Assembly (NCBI RefSeq): GCF_006363955.1
Contig: NZ_CP040948.1
Span: 2,294,001-2,358,000, forward strand
Direction: 5' to 3'
From: Methylophilus medardicus
Lineage (GTDB): Bacteria; Pseudomonadota; Gammaproteobacteria; Burkholderiales; Methylophilaceae
Length of the DNA: 64,000 bases
Under the pieces are notes generated by a model. It was not told the DNA's origin. It searched no databases and saw only the letters and a program-made list of their open reading frames with translations. Position 1 is the first letter of the stretch. Every line of letters starts with the position of its first letter. Position numbers and translations under genes: made by a program. Shown here piece after piece: positions 41,811 to 51,314 of the stretch.

Positions 41811-42488
41811 CTAAGCATTAGCAGTACCGCTGTTCGCAAGTTTCAATAATTCACCTCTCTGTAAAAGTAAAATTTCACCTCTACCCATTGTGATAAAACC
41901 TTTTTGTTCTAGACGCTTTAGTTGTCGACTAACGACTTCTCTTGCAGTACCGAGTTCATCTGCAATTTGCTGATGTGTTCTAACAATACTGTTATTTCCA
42001 ATGTCTAGTAAAAATTTTGCTAAACGTGCATCAAGACTCTGAAAAGCAACCTCGTCGAGAAGTAATATAAGGTCACTAATTAATGCGCCATAATTCTTCA
42101 TTACATATTTTCGAAAAACAGGCGAATCAATCATTAATCTTTGAAAAATGGGTTCGGGGATAATGACATCCTCGACTTCTTCCTCAACAATAGTGGATGC
42201 TGGATACTGACTATTTCCTAGCAAGCATGTTGTTGTAATAACGCAAGTTTCACCTGCTCCAACACGATATAAAACAATTTCACGACCAGTAACAGATACT
42301 TTAAAAACACGAGATTGACCTTTTAATCGCATTACGTAAGCACCGCATTTGTCACCTTCACGGTATCCAATCACACCAGGAGGAGCTTTTACAATTCTGA
42401 CGTGTTGCTTGAGGAGTGCTTTAGATTCTGTTTCTAACTCTTCAAATTCAGGAAAGCTACTAAACCACGCAATCTCATTCAGCTCCAT
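41811..42488 (-). CDS. Crp/Fnr-family transcriptional regulator
   Basis: I choose ATG 42488 (MELNEIAWFSSFPEFEELET), with GGGG about seven bases upstream, giving 225 residues. Residues about 15-130 form a cyclic-nucleotide-binding-like barrel (GYREGDKCGAYVMRLKGQSR; VGAGETCVITTTCLLG), without the Fnr N-terminal cysteine cluster. Residues about 150-215 form a winged helix: THQQIADELGTAREVVSRQL and KGFITMGRGEILLL. Crp/Fnr members with the C-VITTTCLLG segment often accompany sulfur or thiol-redox genes. It remains intact while the neighbouring target-like genes have decayed. Confidence 0.85.
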   Translation of the reverse strand: MELNEIAWFSSFPEFEELETESKALLKQHVRIVKAPPGVIGYREGDKCGAYVMRLKGQSRVFKVSVTGREIVLYRVGAGETCVITTTCLLGNSQYPASTIVEEEVEDVIIPEPIFQRLMIDSPVFRKYVMKNYGALISDLILLLDEVAFQSLDARLAKFLLDIGNNSIVRTHQQIADELGTAREVVSRQLKRLEQKGFITMGRGEILLLQRGELLKLANSGTANA

Positions 42489-42608
42489 CACACACCCCAA
42501 TTTAAAGTTTTAATTCTCCTATTTTAATCTTTTATTCAAAAATTAATTATTAAGAAAATACTTATCACATTAAAAATGTGTTCATCCATCTTTCAGTAAG
42601 CTATACGT

Positions 42609-42625
42609 ATATTCAAATTGAATAT
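42609..42625. promoter_or_regulatory. Perfect palindrome upstream of the Crp/Fnr gene
   Basis: ATATTCAA-A-TTGAATAT is an 8-bp perfect inverted repeat with a one-base centre. A second one, CACAT-TAAAA-ATGTG, lies at 42566-42580. Both fall in the AT-rich region upstream of the start at 42488. The first resembles operators of ArsR-type repressors, but no such gene is in the window. Confidence 0.35.
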
Positions 42626-42684
42626 GAAGTCATGAGTTAGTCCTACGCACGTAAATTTTTTTATTAGATTACCTCACTCAAAAC

Positions 42685-42718
42685 AAAAAGACCCAAGGCG
42701 TTAACCTTGAGTCTTTTT
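42685..42718 (-). terminator. Terminator of the rpoD-tRNA unit, copy D of the repeat
   Basis: Long stem AAAAAGACCCAAGG / CCTTGAGTCTTTTT (one G-T pair) with loop CGTTAA. It starts six bases past the tRNA CCA end. It is the best-preserved of the four copies and so probably the original. Confidence 0.88.
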
Positions 42719-42723
42719 ATAAA

Positions 42724-42802
<79 letters not shown>

Positions 42803-42822
42803 GTAAAGCGTGGGATTATAAA

Positions 42823-44772
42823 CTAATCCTGACCGTTTTCGAGGAAACTGCGCAGGCGTTCCGAGCGGGTCGGATGACGCAGTTTGCGCAGGGCCTTGGC
42901 TTCAATTTGGCGGATGCGTTCACGGGTAACGTCAAATTGTTTGCCGACTTCTTCGAGGGTGTGGTCTGTGTTCATTTCGATACCAAAACGCATACGCAGT
43001 ACTTTTGCTTCGCGCGGGGTGAGTGACTCTAGCACTTCACTGGTGGCGTCACGCAGGCTGGCGTACACGGCGGCATCCATCGGTGCCAACGTGGTGTTGT
43101 CTTCGATAAAGTCGCCCAAATGGGAGTCTTCGTCGTCACCAATCGGGGTTTCCATCGAAATCGGTTCTTTGCTGATTTTGAGGATTTTGCGGATTTTTTC
43201 TTCCGGCATTTCCATTTTTTCAGCCAAGGTCGCCGGATCAGGTTCGAGGCCGGTTTCTTGCAGAATCTGGCGACTGATACGGTTCATTTTGTTGATGGTT
43301 TCGATCATGTGTACCGGGATACGGATGGTACGCGCTTGGTCGGCGATCGAACGAGTAATGGCCTGACGAATCCACCAGGTGGCATAGGTAGAAAATTTGT
43401 AACCACGGCGGTATTCAAATTTGTCTACCGCTTTCATCAGGCCGATGTTGCCTTCTTGAATCAAATCAAGGAACTGCAAGCCACGGTTGGTGTATTTTTT
43501 GGCGATAGAAATCACCAAACGCAGGTTGGCCTCGATCATTTCGCGCTTGGCACGACGGGCACGGGCTTCACCGGTGGTCATTTGTTTGTTGATTTCACGC
43601 AGCTCTTTAATCGGCAAGCCAACGCGATTCTGCAGATTTTGCAGGCGCTCTTGCTGGTCGAGAATAGAGTGTCTAAAGCGGCTTAAACGCTCGCCGTATG
43701 CTGGTTTGCCTGCCAGCTCGCCATCTAACCAAGTGAGGTTAATTTCGTTGCCGACAAAGCTCTTGATGAACTGCTGACGCGGCATGTTGGCTTTTTCGAC
43801 ACAAAAGTCCATGATTTTACGTTCATGTGAACGCACTTCTTCAACCATGTTGCGCACTTGGTCGCACAGGGCTTCAACTTGTTTGGCCGAGAAGCGGAAA
43901 GCGGTCAGCTCGTCGAGCACTTGTTGGTGCAGTGTTTTGTATTCTGCATCATTGGTGCCTTTGGTTTCGCGAATGTTGTTCATGGTGCTGTTGGCAGCGC
44001 GAATCACGGCAAAGCGTGCTAACACTTCGTCTTTGAGTCTCGCTAAGGCTTCAGCAGACAAAGCATTGGCTTTGGCATCGCCATCTTCATCATCTTCGTC
44101 GGTTTCTTCTTCGGCGGCCTCTTCTTCTTCGGCATCCGCCACGGCCAATGCGTCGTCTAAGCCGAGGTCACTGTCAATCAAGCCATCCACAAGGTCATCG
44201 ACACTCATTTCGTCTTTTTCAACTTTATCGACCATCTCTAGCAACTGGGCGATCGTGGTTGGACAGGCGGCAATGGCCTGTACCATGTGTTTGAGACCAT
44301 CTTCGATACGCTTGGCGATTTCGATTTCACCCTCACGCGTCAACAAGTCAACGGTACCCATTTCGCGCATATACATACGCACTGGGTCGGTGGTGCGGCC
44401 AAACTCGGAGTCAACCGTCGCCAGTGCTTGCTCAGCTTCTTCAGCGGCATCTTCGTCGGTGACGGCAGGCGGTGCATCAGACATCAGCAATACTTCGGCG
44501 TCAGGGGCTTCTTCGTAAACCTGAATGCCCATGTCGTTGATCATGCCGATGATGCTCTCGATCTGCTCGGAGTCTTGCACGTCATCTGGCAGATGGTCGT
44601 TAATTTCGGCGTAGGTCAGGTAGCCGCGCTCTTTACCGAGCACAATCAGGGTTTTGAGGCGGGTACGGCGCGCCTCGGCATCCATTGCCTGGGTGGCGGG
44701 GTCTTTGTGTGTTTCCACTTCGTTGATGCCGAGTTCTTTGTCTAAACTTTTATCTGCTTTGGGTCTGGCCAT
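42823..44772 (-). CDS. rpoD: RNA polymerase primary sigma factor (sigma-70)
   Basis: I choose ATG 44772 ([10 protein letters not shown]), preceded by GAGGTG; length 649 residues. Region 1.1 is at the N-terminus, with an acidic non-conserved insertion near residue 220 ([18 protein letters not shown]). Region 2 carries [20 protein letters not shown] and the -10-reading helix [20 protein letters not shown]. Region 4.2 carries [20 protein letters not shown] for the -35 box. It directs housekeeping transcription. It follows dnaG as in the macromolecular-synthesis operon, with 151 bases between, where a separate promoter is likely. Confidence 0.98.
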   Translation of the reverse strand: MARPKADKSLDKELGINEVETHKDPATQAMDAEARRTRLKTLIVLGKERGYLTYAEINDHLPDDVQDSEQIESIIGMINDMGIQVYEEAPDAEVLLMSDAPPAVTDEDAAEEAEQALATVDSEFGRTTDPVRMYMREMGTVDLLTREGEIEIAKRIEDGLKHMVQAIAACPTTIAQLLEMVDKVEKDEMSVDDLVDGLIDSDLGLDDALAVADAEEEEAAEEETDEDDEDGDAKANALSAEALARLKDEVLARFAVIRAANSTMNNIRETKGTNDAEYKTLHQQVLDELTAFRFSAKQVEALCDQVRNMVEEVRSHERKIMDFCVEKANMPRQQFIKSFVGNEINLTWLDGELAGKPAYGERLSRFRHSILDQQERLQNLQNRVGLPIKELREINKQMTTGEARARRAKREMIEANLRLVISIAKKYTNRGLQFLDLIQEGNIGLMKAVDKFEYRRGYKFSTYATWWIRQAITRSIADQARTIRIPVHMIETINKMNRISRQILQETGLEPDPATLAEKMEMPEEKIRKILKISKEPISMETPIGDDEDSHLGDFIEDNTTLAPMDAAVYASLRDATSEVLESLTPREAKVLRMRFGIEMNTDHTLEEVGKQFDVTRERIRQIEAKALRKLRHPTRSERLRSFLENGQD

Positions 44773-44923
44773 GGCCGATTCCACCTCTAAAATGATTGAT
44801 GCCGAGTGTTGGCTACCGCTGCTGTCACATCACTCGATTTAACATTACGGGAAACCCTATATTTTACCAGATTTTTGCACGTTTTTTAAGCATGCCCATA
44901 CGGTTTTTAGGGAATAGTGCTGA

Positions 44924-46663
44924 CTAGCGCTTGCTGGTTAACTGCCGCAGGGCCTCACGCTCTGCATCCGACAAGGTTGAAAATGGCTTTTCTGTCAGCC
45001 GTCCTAGCAAGGATTTTTCTCGCGCCATCAGCGCCATGTCTGATAATTGGGTACAAGCACCCTCAAATTCAAGCGTAAAGTCGAGGGATTCATCCAATAA
45101 TGACAACTCTCGTTGCAATTGCTGTTGCAGCGCTTCTGAAATGTAGGGCGCGATCATCTGTAGCAACACTACTGGGCGCGATTCGGGTTTTGCGAGGGCC
45201 GCCCGAATCACAATGCGCAGCATATGCGCTTCGTCGCTTTCGTCGACAATGGCGGCGCCGAGTTCAGGCTTTGCCCATTGCGGGCGCATCAGCAACATCA
45301 AGGCCAAGCGCACAAACAGTGACGAAGGGGTTCGCGAACGCTGACGTACCACTTTTTGTTTGATTTTTGCGGGATCAGGCAGCTTGAGCATGCGCTGAAC
45401 TTCGCCGCCTGCCAAGCCGGTCATTTCAGCGACCTTTTTGCGCAACAGCATGGCATAGCGCGGCGCTTGAATCTGCTTGAGTATCGGTTCGGCATCATTT
45501 AAAAACTGCACTTTGTCCTCTTGTGAGGCGAGTGGATTTTGCTCGCTTAAGTGCTGAATGATGTATTGCGATAAGGGCATGGCTTTTTCCATTTCAGCCT
45601 CGAATGCTTCTTTGCCAAATTCACGCACAAAACTGTCAGGATCATGCTCGGCTGGCAAAAACAAAAAACGCAGCTTGAGGCCGTCTTTAATGGCGGGCAA
45701 GGCATTCATAACAGCGCGCCAAGCGGCGGTGCGCCCGGCTTTGTCGCCATCAAAGCTAAATACAATTTCATCGGTTTGCCGCATCAGTTTGGCAATATGA
45801 AACGGTGTGGTCGCGGTGCCCAAGGCAGCAACGGCATACTCGATGCCATATTGCGCCAACGCCACCACATCCATATAGCCTTCTACCACTAGCACGCGGC
45901 CGGCATCACGAATCGCCCGTCTGGCCATGAACAAGCCATACAGTTCATGGCCTTTTTGAAATACGGGTGTTTCGGGCGAGTTGTAATACTTGGGGCTGTC
46001 TTCAGGGTTAATCACGCGCCCGCCAAAGCCGATGACCTCACCTTTTTGATTGTGAATCGGGAACATGATGCGATCGCGAAATCGATCGTAGCGTCGCCCT
46101 TGCTCATTCTGCACCACTAAGCCGGCGGTTTCTAAGGCCTCAGCTTCATATTGCGGAAACACCGATTGTAAGTTTTGCCAGCCGGCCGGCGCATAGCCCA
46201 CTTGAAATTTAGCTGCGACTTGGCCACTTAAGCCGCGTGCTTTCAAATATTCAATGGCTCTGGGCGATTTTTTTAGCTCGGCTTTGTAGTAGTTGGCTGC
46301 CTGTTGCAGGGTTTCTTGCAAACTGAGCAACACCGCCTTTGAGGTCGCTGGCGGCAGATTCGGATCGCGCTGCTCTTGGGGCACGATCATGCCGATCTGT
46401 CGGGCCAGATCGTGAATCGCCTCCACAAAACTGAGCCCGTTGTACTCCATTAAAAAACTGAGGGCTGAGCCATGCGCGCCACAGCCAAAACAGTGGTAAA
46501 ACTGCTTGGTTGGACTCACTGTAAAGCTTGGCGATTTTTCATTATGAAAAGGACAGCAGGCGGAATAATTCGTCCCGGCTTTTTTCAGCGGCACGGACTT
46601 GTCGATCACTTCGACAATATCAACACGATTGAGCAGCTCTTGAATAAAACTTTCGGGGATCAT
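44924..46663 (-). CDS. dnaG: DNA primase
   Basis: A 579-residue protein with the three DnaG parts. The N-terminal zinc domain shows CCPFHNEKSPSF and FYHCFGCGAHG (Cys-His-Cys-Cys). The core follows, with YDRFRDRIMFPIHNQKGEVI and the TOPRIM VLVVEGYMDVVAL and FSFDGDKAG. The C-terminal helicase-binding part is less conserved. It makes RNA primers at the replication fork with DnaB. It lies between yqeY and rpoD on one strand. Confidence 0.97.
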   Translation of the reverse strand: MIPESFIQELLNRVDIVEVIDKSVPLKKAGTNYSACCPFHNEKSPSFTVSPTKQFYHCFGCGAHGSALSFLMEYNGLSFVEAIHDLARQIGMIVPQEQRDPNLPPATSKAVLLSLQETLQQAANYYKAELKKSPRAIEYLKARGLSGQVAAKFQVGYAPAGWQNLQSVFPQYEAEALETAGLVVQNEQGRRYDRFRDRIMFPIHNQKGEVIGFGGRVINPEDSPKYYNSPETPVFQKGHELYGLFMARRAIRDAGRVLVVEGYMDVVALAQYGIEYAVAALGTATTPFHIAKLMRQTDEIVFSFDGDKAGRTAAWRAVMNALPAIKDGLKLRFLFLPAEHDPDSFVREFGKEAFEAEMEKAMPLSQYIIQHLSEQNPLASQEDKVQFLNDAEPILKQIQAPRYAMLLRKKVAEMTGLAGGEVQRMLKLPDPAKIKQKVVRQRSRTPSSLFVRLALMLLMRPQWAKPELGAAIVDESDEAHMLRIVIRAALAKPESRPVVLLQMIAPYISEALQQQLQRELSLLDESLDFTLEFEGACTQLSDMALMAREKSLLGRLTEKPFSTLSDAEREALRQLTSKR

Positions 46664-46700
46664 AAATACAAGTATCGCCTATGCGCGCTAAAAAAACAAA

Positions 46701-46717
46701 GGGCGCAAAATGCGCCC
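46701..46717 (-). terminator. Terminator after the YqeY-type gene
   Basis: Stem GGGCGCA / TGCGCCC with loop AAA; on the minus strand TTTGTTTTTTT follows. It lies between yqeY and dnaG and is probably leaky, allowing read-through within the operon, as in the attenuator of the E. coli rpsU-dnaG-rpoD operon. Confidence 0.7.
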
Positions 46718-46742
46718 CGTTGCCTGCTTACTCAATCACGCA

Positions 46743-47186
46743 TTACGCCAATGCGGCCTTGATCAATCCAGATACTTTTGCCATGTCTGCCTTGCCAGCC
46801 ACCAATGGTTTCACCGCACCAACCACCTTACCCATGTCTTTGGCGCCTGCGGCCCCCGTCTCAACCACCACTTTAGCAATGATGGCATTAATTTCATCTT
46901 CGCTGAGTTGTGCAGGCAGATACGCTTGCAATACCGTCACTTCAAACTTTTCTTGATCGGCCAGATCGTGGCGGTTCGCGCCTTCAAACGCAGCGATCGA
47001 GTCACGGCGCTGCTTGAGCATTTTCTCAATGGCTGCAATCACCGCATCATCATCTAGCTCGATACGCTCATCAACTTCGCGCTGCTTGATGGCCGCTTGC
47101 AACAAACGAATCACACCCAGCTTTTGCATGTCTTTGGCACGCATGGCGGTTTTCATGTCTTCGGAGATTTGTGCTTTCAGGCTCAT
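46743..47186 (-). CDS. GatB/YqeY domain protein
   Basis: A 147-residue protein: MSLKAQISEDMKTAMRAKDM at the start and QKLGVIRLLQAAIKQREVDE next, then YLPAQLSEDEINAIIAKVV and DMGKVVGAVKPLVAGKADMA at the end. This is the complete YqeY family, related to the tRNA-binding tail domain of GatB. The exact function is unknown; a link to tRNA-dependent amidation is inferred from homology. Its place between rpsU and dnaG is standard in betaproteobacteria. Confidence 0.93.
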   Translation of the reverse strand: MSLKAQISEDMKTAMRAKDMQKLGVIRLLQAAIKQREVDERIELDDDAVIAAIEKMLKQRRDSIAAFEGANRHDLADQEKFEVTVLQAYLPAQLSEDEINAIIAKVVVETGAAGAKDMGKVVGAVKPLVAGKADMAKVSGLIKAALA

Positions 47187-47320
47187 GGCAGGCTCTTTAT
47201 CTGAGTAAACGGTGCGTTAAATGTGGGCTGTAAAAATAGCTAAAGGTTGCGGAAATCCACAACCTTCGCTTCGTCGGTTAACAGGTAAGGGCTAACCATT
47301 TACGCCACATCTACTAAAAA

Positions 47321-47533
47321 TTAGTAGAGTTTTGTTGGCAACTGTTGGTTGCGCAGACGGCGATACTGACGCTTAACCGCGGCAGCAGCTTTACGCTTAC
47401 GCTCCCATGTTGGCTTCTCGTAGAACTCGCGTGCACGCAAGTCGTTCAACAAACCGGTTTTTTCAATCAAACGCTTGAAGCGGCGCATTGCTACGTCAAA
47501 CGGTTCGTTCTCTTTCACACGAATAGCGGTCAT
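47321..47533 (-). CDS. rpsU: 30S ribosomal protein S21
   Basis: Seventy residues from ATG 47533: [20 protein letters not shown] and the basic tail [17 protein letters not shown], the full usual length. A frame reaching back to 47590 is not used by the family. S21 helps initiation on the 30S subunit. It is the first gene of the rpsU-yqeY-dnaG-rpoD series. A weak hairpin AAGGTTG / CAACCTT (47243-47266) follows and may attenuate read-through. It is divergent from tsaD. Confidence 0.97.
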   Translation of the reverse strand: MTAIRVKENEPFDVAMRRFKRLIEKTGLLNDLRAREFYEKPTWERKRKAAAAVKRQYRRLRNQQLPTKLY

Positions 47534-47665
47534 GTAATCCCTATCCTTCAAAAATGGTTGGCAAATCGTGCTGACGCATTGATGCAGCACTGAAAACCGC
47601 GTATTCTATCGCGCTTATTTGGATTTATCAATCCTTTCTGCAAAATATTGTATTGAGAAAGCATT

Positions 47666-48688
47666 ATGTTGGTATTGGGCATCGAATCCTCTTGTGATGA
47701 AACAGGCGTCGCGCTGTATGACACCCGCCGCGGACTACTCGCGCACGCACTGCATTCACAAATTGATATGCATGCCGCCTATGGCGGTGTGGTGCCAGAA
47801 CTCGCCTCGCGCGACCATATCCGCCGCGCCCTGCCCCTCACGCAGCAGGTACTTTCGCAAGCGGACAAAACCTTGCAAGAGATTGAAGGCATCGCCTACA
47901 CGCAAGGGCCTGGCCTGGCTGGAGCCTTACTGGTGGGCACTAGCATTGCGCAGTCACTGGCGATGGCATTAAATGTGCCTTCGATTGGGGTGCACCACCT
48001 AGAAGGACACTTACTAGCGCCAATGCTAGAGGAACATCCACCGGCCTTCCCGTTTGTGGCTTTACTGGTATCAGGGGGACACAGCCAACTGATGCGTGTA
48101 GACGGCATCGGCCAATATGAACTATTGGGCGATACGCTAGACGATGCCGCAGGCGAAGCGTTTGATAAAACAGCCAAGTTATTGGGCCTAGGTTACCCCG
48201 GCGGCCCGGCAGTGTCTCAACAGGCAGACCTCGGCACGGCCCATTTTCAGCTACCTAGGCCGATGCTTAACAGCCCGGATTTGAATTTTAGTTTTAGCGG
48301 GCTCAAAACGGCGGTACTCACCTTAGTGAAGAGCCAGCCCACGCTTGATGCAGAAACCATCCAAAATATTGCCTGGGAGTTTCAGGAGTCGGTCACCGAG
48401 ATTTTGGTGCACAAATGCCTGAAAGCGCTTAAACAAACCAAATTAAGAAGATTGGTGGTGTCAGGCGGGGTGGGCGCAAATAAACGTCTACGTAGCCGCT
48501 TAAATGAAGCCGCCAGCAAGCGCGGCATCAGTGTCAATTATCCGCGGCTTGAGTTTTGTACCGATAATGGCGCGATGATCGCCTTTGCCGGTGCCATGCG
48601 CCTACACGCGATGCAACCCGCTAAACAAGACTATAGCTTTAGTATCCGGCCACGCTGGGATTTAGCCGAGCTCAAAGCGCCCGCCTAA
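47666..48688 (+). CDS. tsaD: tRNA N6-adenosine threonylcarbamoyltransferase
   Basis: A 340-residue ASKHA-fold protein. [16 protein letters not shown] is at the start, the metal-binding HHLEGH motif sits in the middle, followed by [13 protein letters not shown] and, later, [12 protein letters not shown]. With TsaB, TsaE and threonylcarbamoyl-AMP from TsaC it forms t6A37 in tRNAs reading ANN codons. It is the only plus-strand gene here except folB, and is divergent from rpsU. Confidence 0.97.
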   Translation: MLVLGIESSCDETGVALYDTRRGLLAHALHSQIDMHAAYGGVVPELASRDHIRRALPLTQQVLSQADKTLQEIEGIAYTQGPGLAGALLVGTSIAQSLAMALNVPSIGVHHLEGHLLAPMLEEHPPAFPFVALLVSGGHSQLMRVDGIGQYELLGDTLDDAAGEAFDKTAKLLGLGYPGGPAVSQQADLGTAHFQLPRPMLNSPDLNFSFSGLKTAVLTLVKSQPTLDAETIQNIAWEFQESVTEILVHKCLKALKQTKLRRLVVSGGVGANKRLRSRLNEAASKRGISVNYPRLEFCTDNGAMIAFAGAMRLHAMQPAKQDYSFSIRPRWDLAELKAPA

Positions 48689-48698
48689 ACACTGGGCG

Positions 48699-49310
48699 TC
48701 ACTTTTTGCCAAATCGTGTTTCTGTGCCTGCCAGCAGCTTTTCAATATTGGATTGATGGCGAATAATTAAACAGGCAGCCATGACCACGACCACCGCCAC
48801 ATAGACGGGATAGGGCGATAGAAACTGCCATGCAATCAGCGGCGACAACGCTGCCGCGACCAGCGCAGACAAAGATGAAATGCGGCTCACTGCAAACACC
48901 AACAGCCACACCGCAAGCACGCTAAGCGCCAACCAGCCAGAAAAAGCAATCATCACGCCCAAAGCAGTGGCAACCCCTTTACCGCCCTTAAACTTGTGAT
49001 ATAGCGGAAACAAATGCCCGAGAAACACTGCCAAGCCGACCAGTGCGACCACATCCATTAACATGCCCGCGTGCAATGCCAGCCATACCGGGAGCCAGCC
49101 TTTAAACGCATCGCCGAGCAATGTGAGTATTGCTGCTGATTTTTTACCGCTACGCGCGACATTGGTCGCGCCAATATTGCCGCTACCCACGGTGCGTGGG
49201 TCTGGCAGGCGATAGAGCTTGCTGATGATAATGCCAAAGGCAATCGACCCGATTAAATACGCTGCCACAATCCAAACCAGCGCTTCAATGTCAAACCCAA
49301 TTTCGTTCAT
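48699..49310 (-). CDS. plsY: Acyl-phosphate glycerol-3-phosphate acyltransferase
   Basis: I choose ATG 49310 (MNEIGFDIEALVWIVAAYLI), which gives 203 residues, the normal length. Five membrane helices and the three PlsY motifs are visible: GSGNIGATNVAR, GHLFPLYHKFKGGKGVAT and, at the end, IIRHQSNIEKLLAGTE. It makes lysophosphatidic acid from acyl-phosphate and glycerol 3-phosphate, the first step of phospholipid synthesis. It diverges from folB. Confidence 0.96.
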   Translation of the reverse strand: MNEIGFDIEALVWIVAAYLIGSIAFGIIISKLYRLPDPRTVGSGNIGATNVARSGKKSAAILTLLGDAFKGWLPVWLALHAGMLMDVVALVGLAVFLGHLFPLYHKFKGGKGVATALGVMIAFSGWLALSVLAVWLLVFAVSRISSLSALVAAALSPLIAWQFLSPYPVYVAVVVVMAACLIIRHQSNIEKLLAGTETRFGKK

Positions 49311-49420
49311 GCTTAAAATCCCAAGGTAATGCAGCCGCTTATGCCAGCCACTGCACGATGTTGTATGATGCCGAATCATACTGGATTCCGGCTTGTGCGG
49401 AAATAAAAGGACATCGATTC

Positions 49421-49771
49421 ATGGACACAATTTTTCTAGAACAAGTCAAAGTACAAACCAAACTTGGCGTGCCAGACTGGGAGCGCACCGTGCCGCAAAC
49501 CATCATTCTGGACATTGAAATTGGCTATGACTTCACCCATGCCTGTCGCACGGATGCCATTGAAGACACCATTGATTATGGCCGCGTCGTTGCCCGCATC
49601 CGCGAGACGTTGGCCGAACACAGTTTTAAATTGGTAGAAGCACTCGGCGAGCACGTGTGCCAGCTGATTCTGCAAGAGTTCAAGGCGCAAAATGTGCAGT
49701 TAAAAGTCAGCAAACCTGGTATTTTGCCCGGCTTAAAAGCGTTGGGAATTTCGATCTACCGGTCTGCGTAG
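49421..49771 (+). CDS. folB: Dihydroneopterin aldolase
   Basis: I choose ATG 49421, with AAAAGG 12 bases upstream; 116 residues. FLEQVKVQTKLGVPDWERTV and TIDYGRVVARI show the substrate-binding glutamate and tyrosine regions; VSKPGILPGLKALGI contains the catalytic lysine. It cleaves 7,8-dihydroneopterin to 6-hydroxymethyl-dihydropterin in folate synthesis. The frame upstream to 49358 lies in the plsY leader and is not needed. Confidence 0.94.
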   Translation: MDTIFLEQVKVQTKLGVPDWERTVPQTIILDIEIGYDFTHACRTDAIEDTIDYGRVVARIRETLAEHSFKLVEALGEHVCQLILQEFKAQNVQLKVSKPGILPGLKALGISIYRSA

Positions 49772-49808
49772 GTCACACAAAGCAGCGCTTGCGCTGGCCT
49801 GATCGCCA

Positions 49809-50738
49809 TCAACCTCTGGGATGATGCACTTTATGTAACTGTTGCAAACGCTCTCTGGCCACATGCGTATAAATTTGTGTAGTCGAGATGTCTGCATGTC
49901 CGAGCAGCATCTGCACCACGCGCAGGTCCGCACCGTGGTTTAACAAATGGGTAGCGAAAGCATGGCGTAAAACATGCGGGCTGATATGTTGCGAGATACC
50001 CGCTTGCAAGGCATAGCGTTGAATAAGGTGCCAGAAAGCGTGCCGTGTCATCGCCGCCCCTCGCGTGGTGACAAATACGGCATCACTCAACGCGCCTTTT
50101 AAAATGTCAGGGCGCGCAACCGTCAGATAACGGTCTATCCACTCCGCGGCTTCTTGTCCCATCGGGACCAGTCGCGTTTTACTGCCTTTGCCAGTCACCC
50201 GCACAACACCGTCTTGCGTGCTGACTTCGGCGATACGAATATTCACTAGCTCAGACACTCGCAGACCACTCGCATACAGCAATTCCAACATGGCGCGGTC
50301 ACGCAAACCCAATGCCGCATTGACATCCGGCGCATGCAGCAAGTCTTCCACTTGCGCCTCGCTCAGCGTTTTGGGCAAGGATTTAGGCATTTTTGGCGCC
50401 TCAATATGCAAGGTCGGATCCTGCTGGATCAGCCGCTCTAACAACGCATAGCGATAAAAGCGACGCAAAGTCGCAATCAAACGGTTAATGCTTCGCACTT
50501 TGACCAACGGAAAACGATAGGCCAAGTAGGCCTGCACGTGATGCGCTTGTATTTGCCTGAGCGTCAGCGACTGCTCGCCACACCACCCAGCAAAGCCCTT
50601 TAAATCATTGCGGTAACTAGACAGGGTATTCGGCGACAAACCATCTTCGAGCCAAAGCTGGTCAATAAATGTATCAATCTCGGGCGCCCCATGACTCGTC
50701 CCTGCTGCTTGCTTCACAAGCGGTTTCTGTTGCCGCAT
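49809..50738 (-). CDS. xerD: Site-specific tyrosine recombinase XerD
   Basis: A 309-residue protein with an N-terminal SAM-like domain (FIDQLWLEDGLSPNTLSSYR) and a catalytic domain with all six residues: Arg in YASGLRVSEL, Lys in TGKGSKTRLVP, His-x-x-Arg in SPHVLRHAFATHLL, His in MLLGHADISTT and Tyr in QIYTH. With XerC it resolves chromosome dimers at dif. The start is nine bases after the ogt stop, so the two are co-transcribed. The standard length and core location make a phage-type integrase unlikely. Confidence 0.93.
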   Translation of the reverse strand: MRQQKPLVKQAAGTSHGAPEIDTFIDQLWLEDGLSPNTLSSYRNDLKGFAGWCGEQSLTLRQIQAHHVQAYLAYRFPLVKVRSINRLIATLRRFYRYALLERLIQQDPTLHIEAPKMPKSLPKTLSEAQVEDLLHAPDVNAALGLRDRAMLELLYASGLRVSELVNIRIAEVSTQDGVVRVTGKGSKTRLVPMGQEAAEWIDRYLTVARPDILKGALSDAVFVTTRGAAMTRHAFWHLIQRYALQAGISQHISPHVLRHAFATHLLNHGADLRVVQMLLGHADISTTQIYTHVARERLQQLHKVHHPRG

Positions 50739-50747
50739 CTAGGTCCT

Positions 50748-51224
50748 TTATGGCTTGCGCTGTTCATGCGCCAATAGCCAGCGCTTAATTTCAAGACCGC
50801 CGTCTATGCCTTGCATAAATCCACCCAAACCCTGGCTGGCGACGACGCGGTGACAAGGATTAAATAGTGGCACTGGATTGGCACCACAGGCGTTCGCTAC
50901 CGCGCGCGGCCCGGATTGCACGCTGCTGGCCAGTTGACCATAAGAGCGTGTTTCCCCGACTGGAATCTCACGCATCGCCTGCCATACCCGCTGCTGAAAA
51001 GGCGTACCCACATGACTTGGTATTGGCACTAATGGTGTATGAGGATCTTGCAAATAGGCAGCCACTTGCTCCGCAATGGGACAAGCGCGCGGATCTGGTT
51101 TGCTTTTGATCGGCAACGCCTGCTGCAAAAATTGCACGCTGACGCCTTCAGCGCCATACCGCACCGCCAGAAATCCAAAAGGCGCGGGGATCAAAGCATC
51201 TATTTCATCATCAGAGTGATTCAT
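50748..51224 (-). CDS. ogt: Methylated-DNA-protein-cysteine methyltransferase
   Basis: I choose ATG 51224, giving 158 residues. The DNA-binding helix-turn-helix GTPFQQRVWQAMREIP, the recognition segment SYGQLASSVQSGPRAVANAC and the acceptor site NPCHRVV are intact. It moves alkyl groups from O6-guanine to its own cysteine. The N-terminal domain is short, as in Ogt-type proteins, without an Ada domain. A TTG 12 codons upstream is an unlikely alternative. Confidence 0.92.
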   Translation of the reverse strand: MNHSDDEIDALIPAPFGFLAVRYGAEGVSVQFLQQALPIKSKPDPRACPIAEQVAAYLQDPHTPLVPIPSHVGTPFQQRVWQAMREIPVGETRSYGQLASSVQSGPRAVANACGANPVPLFNPCHRVVASQGLGGFMQGIDGGLEIKRWLLAHEQRKP

Positions 51225-51271
51225 GCAGGCTATTAAACTGCAATCCTGGGCAAGCTGCAACCGGCAATAAA

Positions 51272-51297
51272 AAAACCCGGAGTAACATCCGGGTTTT
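51272..51297 (-). terminator. Terminator after rplS
   Basis: Stem AAAACCCGGA / TCCGGGTTTT of 10 bp with a 6-base loop; on the minus strand seven T in total follow the GC part. It closes the rpsP-rimM-trmD-rplS operon. Confidence 0.9.
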
Positions 51298-51314
51298 TGA
51301 CTGCGACGATTAAA

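Noticed and set aside
44287-44745. Long plus-strand frames across rpoD (for example 152 and 244 codons)
   Set aside because: They are antisense shadows of the strongly conserved rpoD gene; Ser- and Phe-rich translations show no domain.
49809-50738. xerD as a mobile-element integrase
   Set aside because: Length, motifs and location between core genes fit housekeeping XerD, and no att repeats or cargo are next to it.
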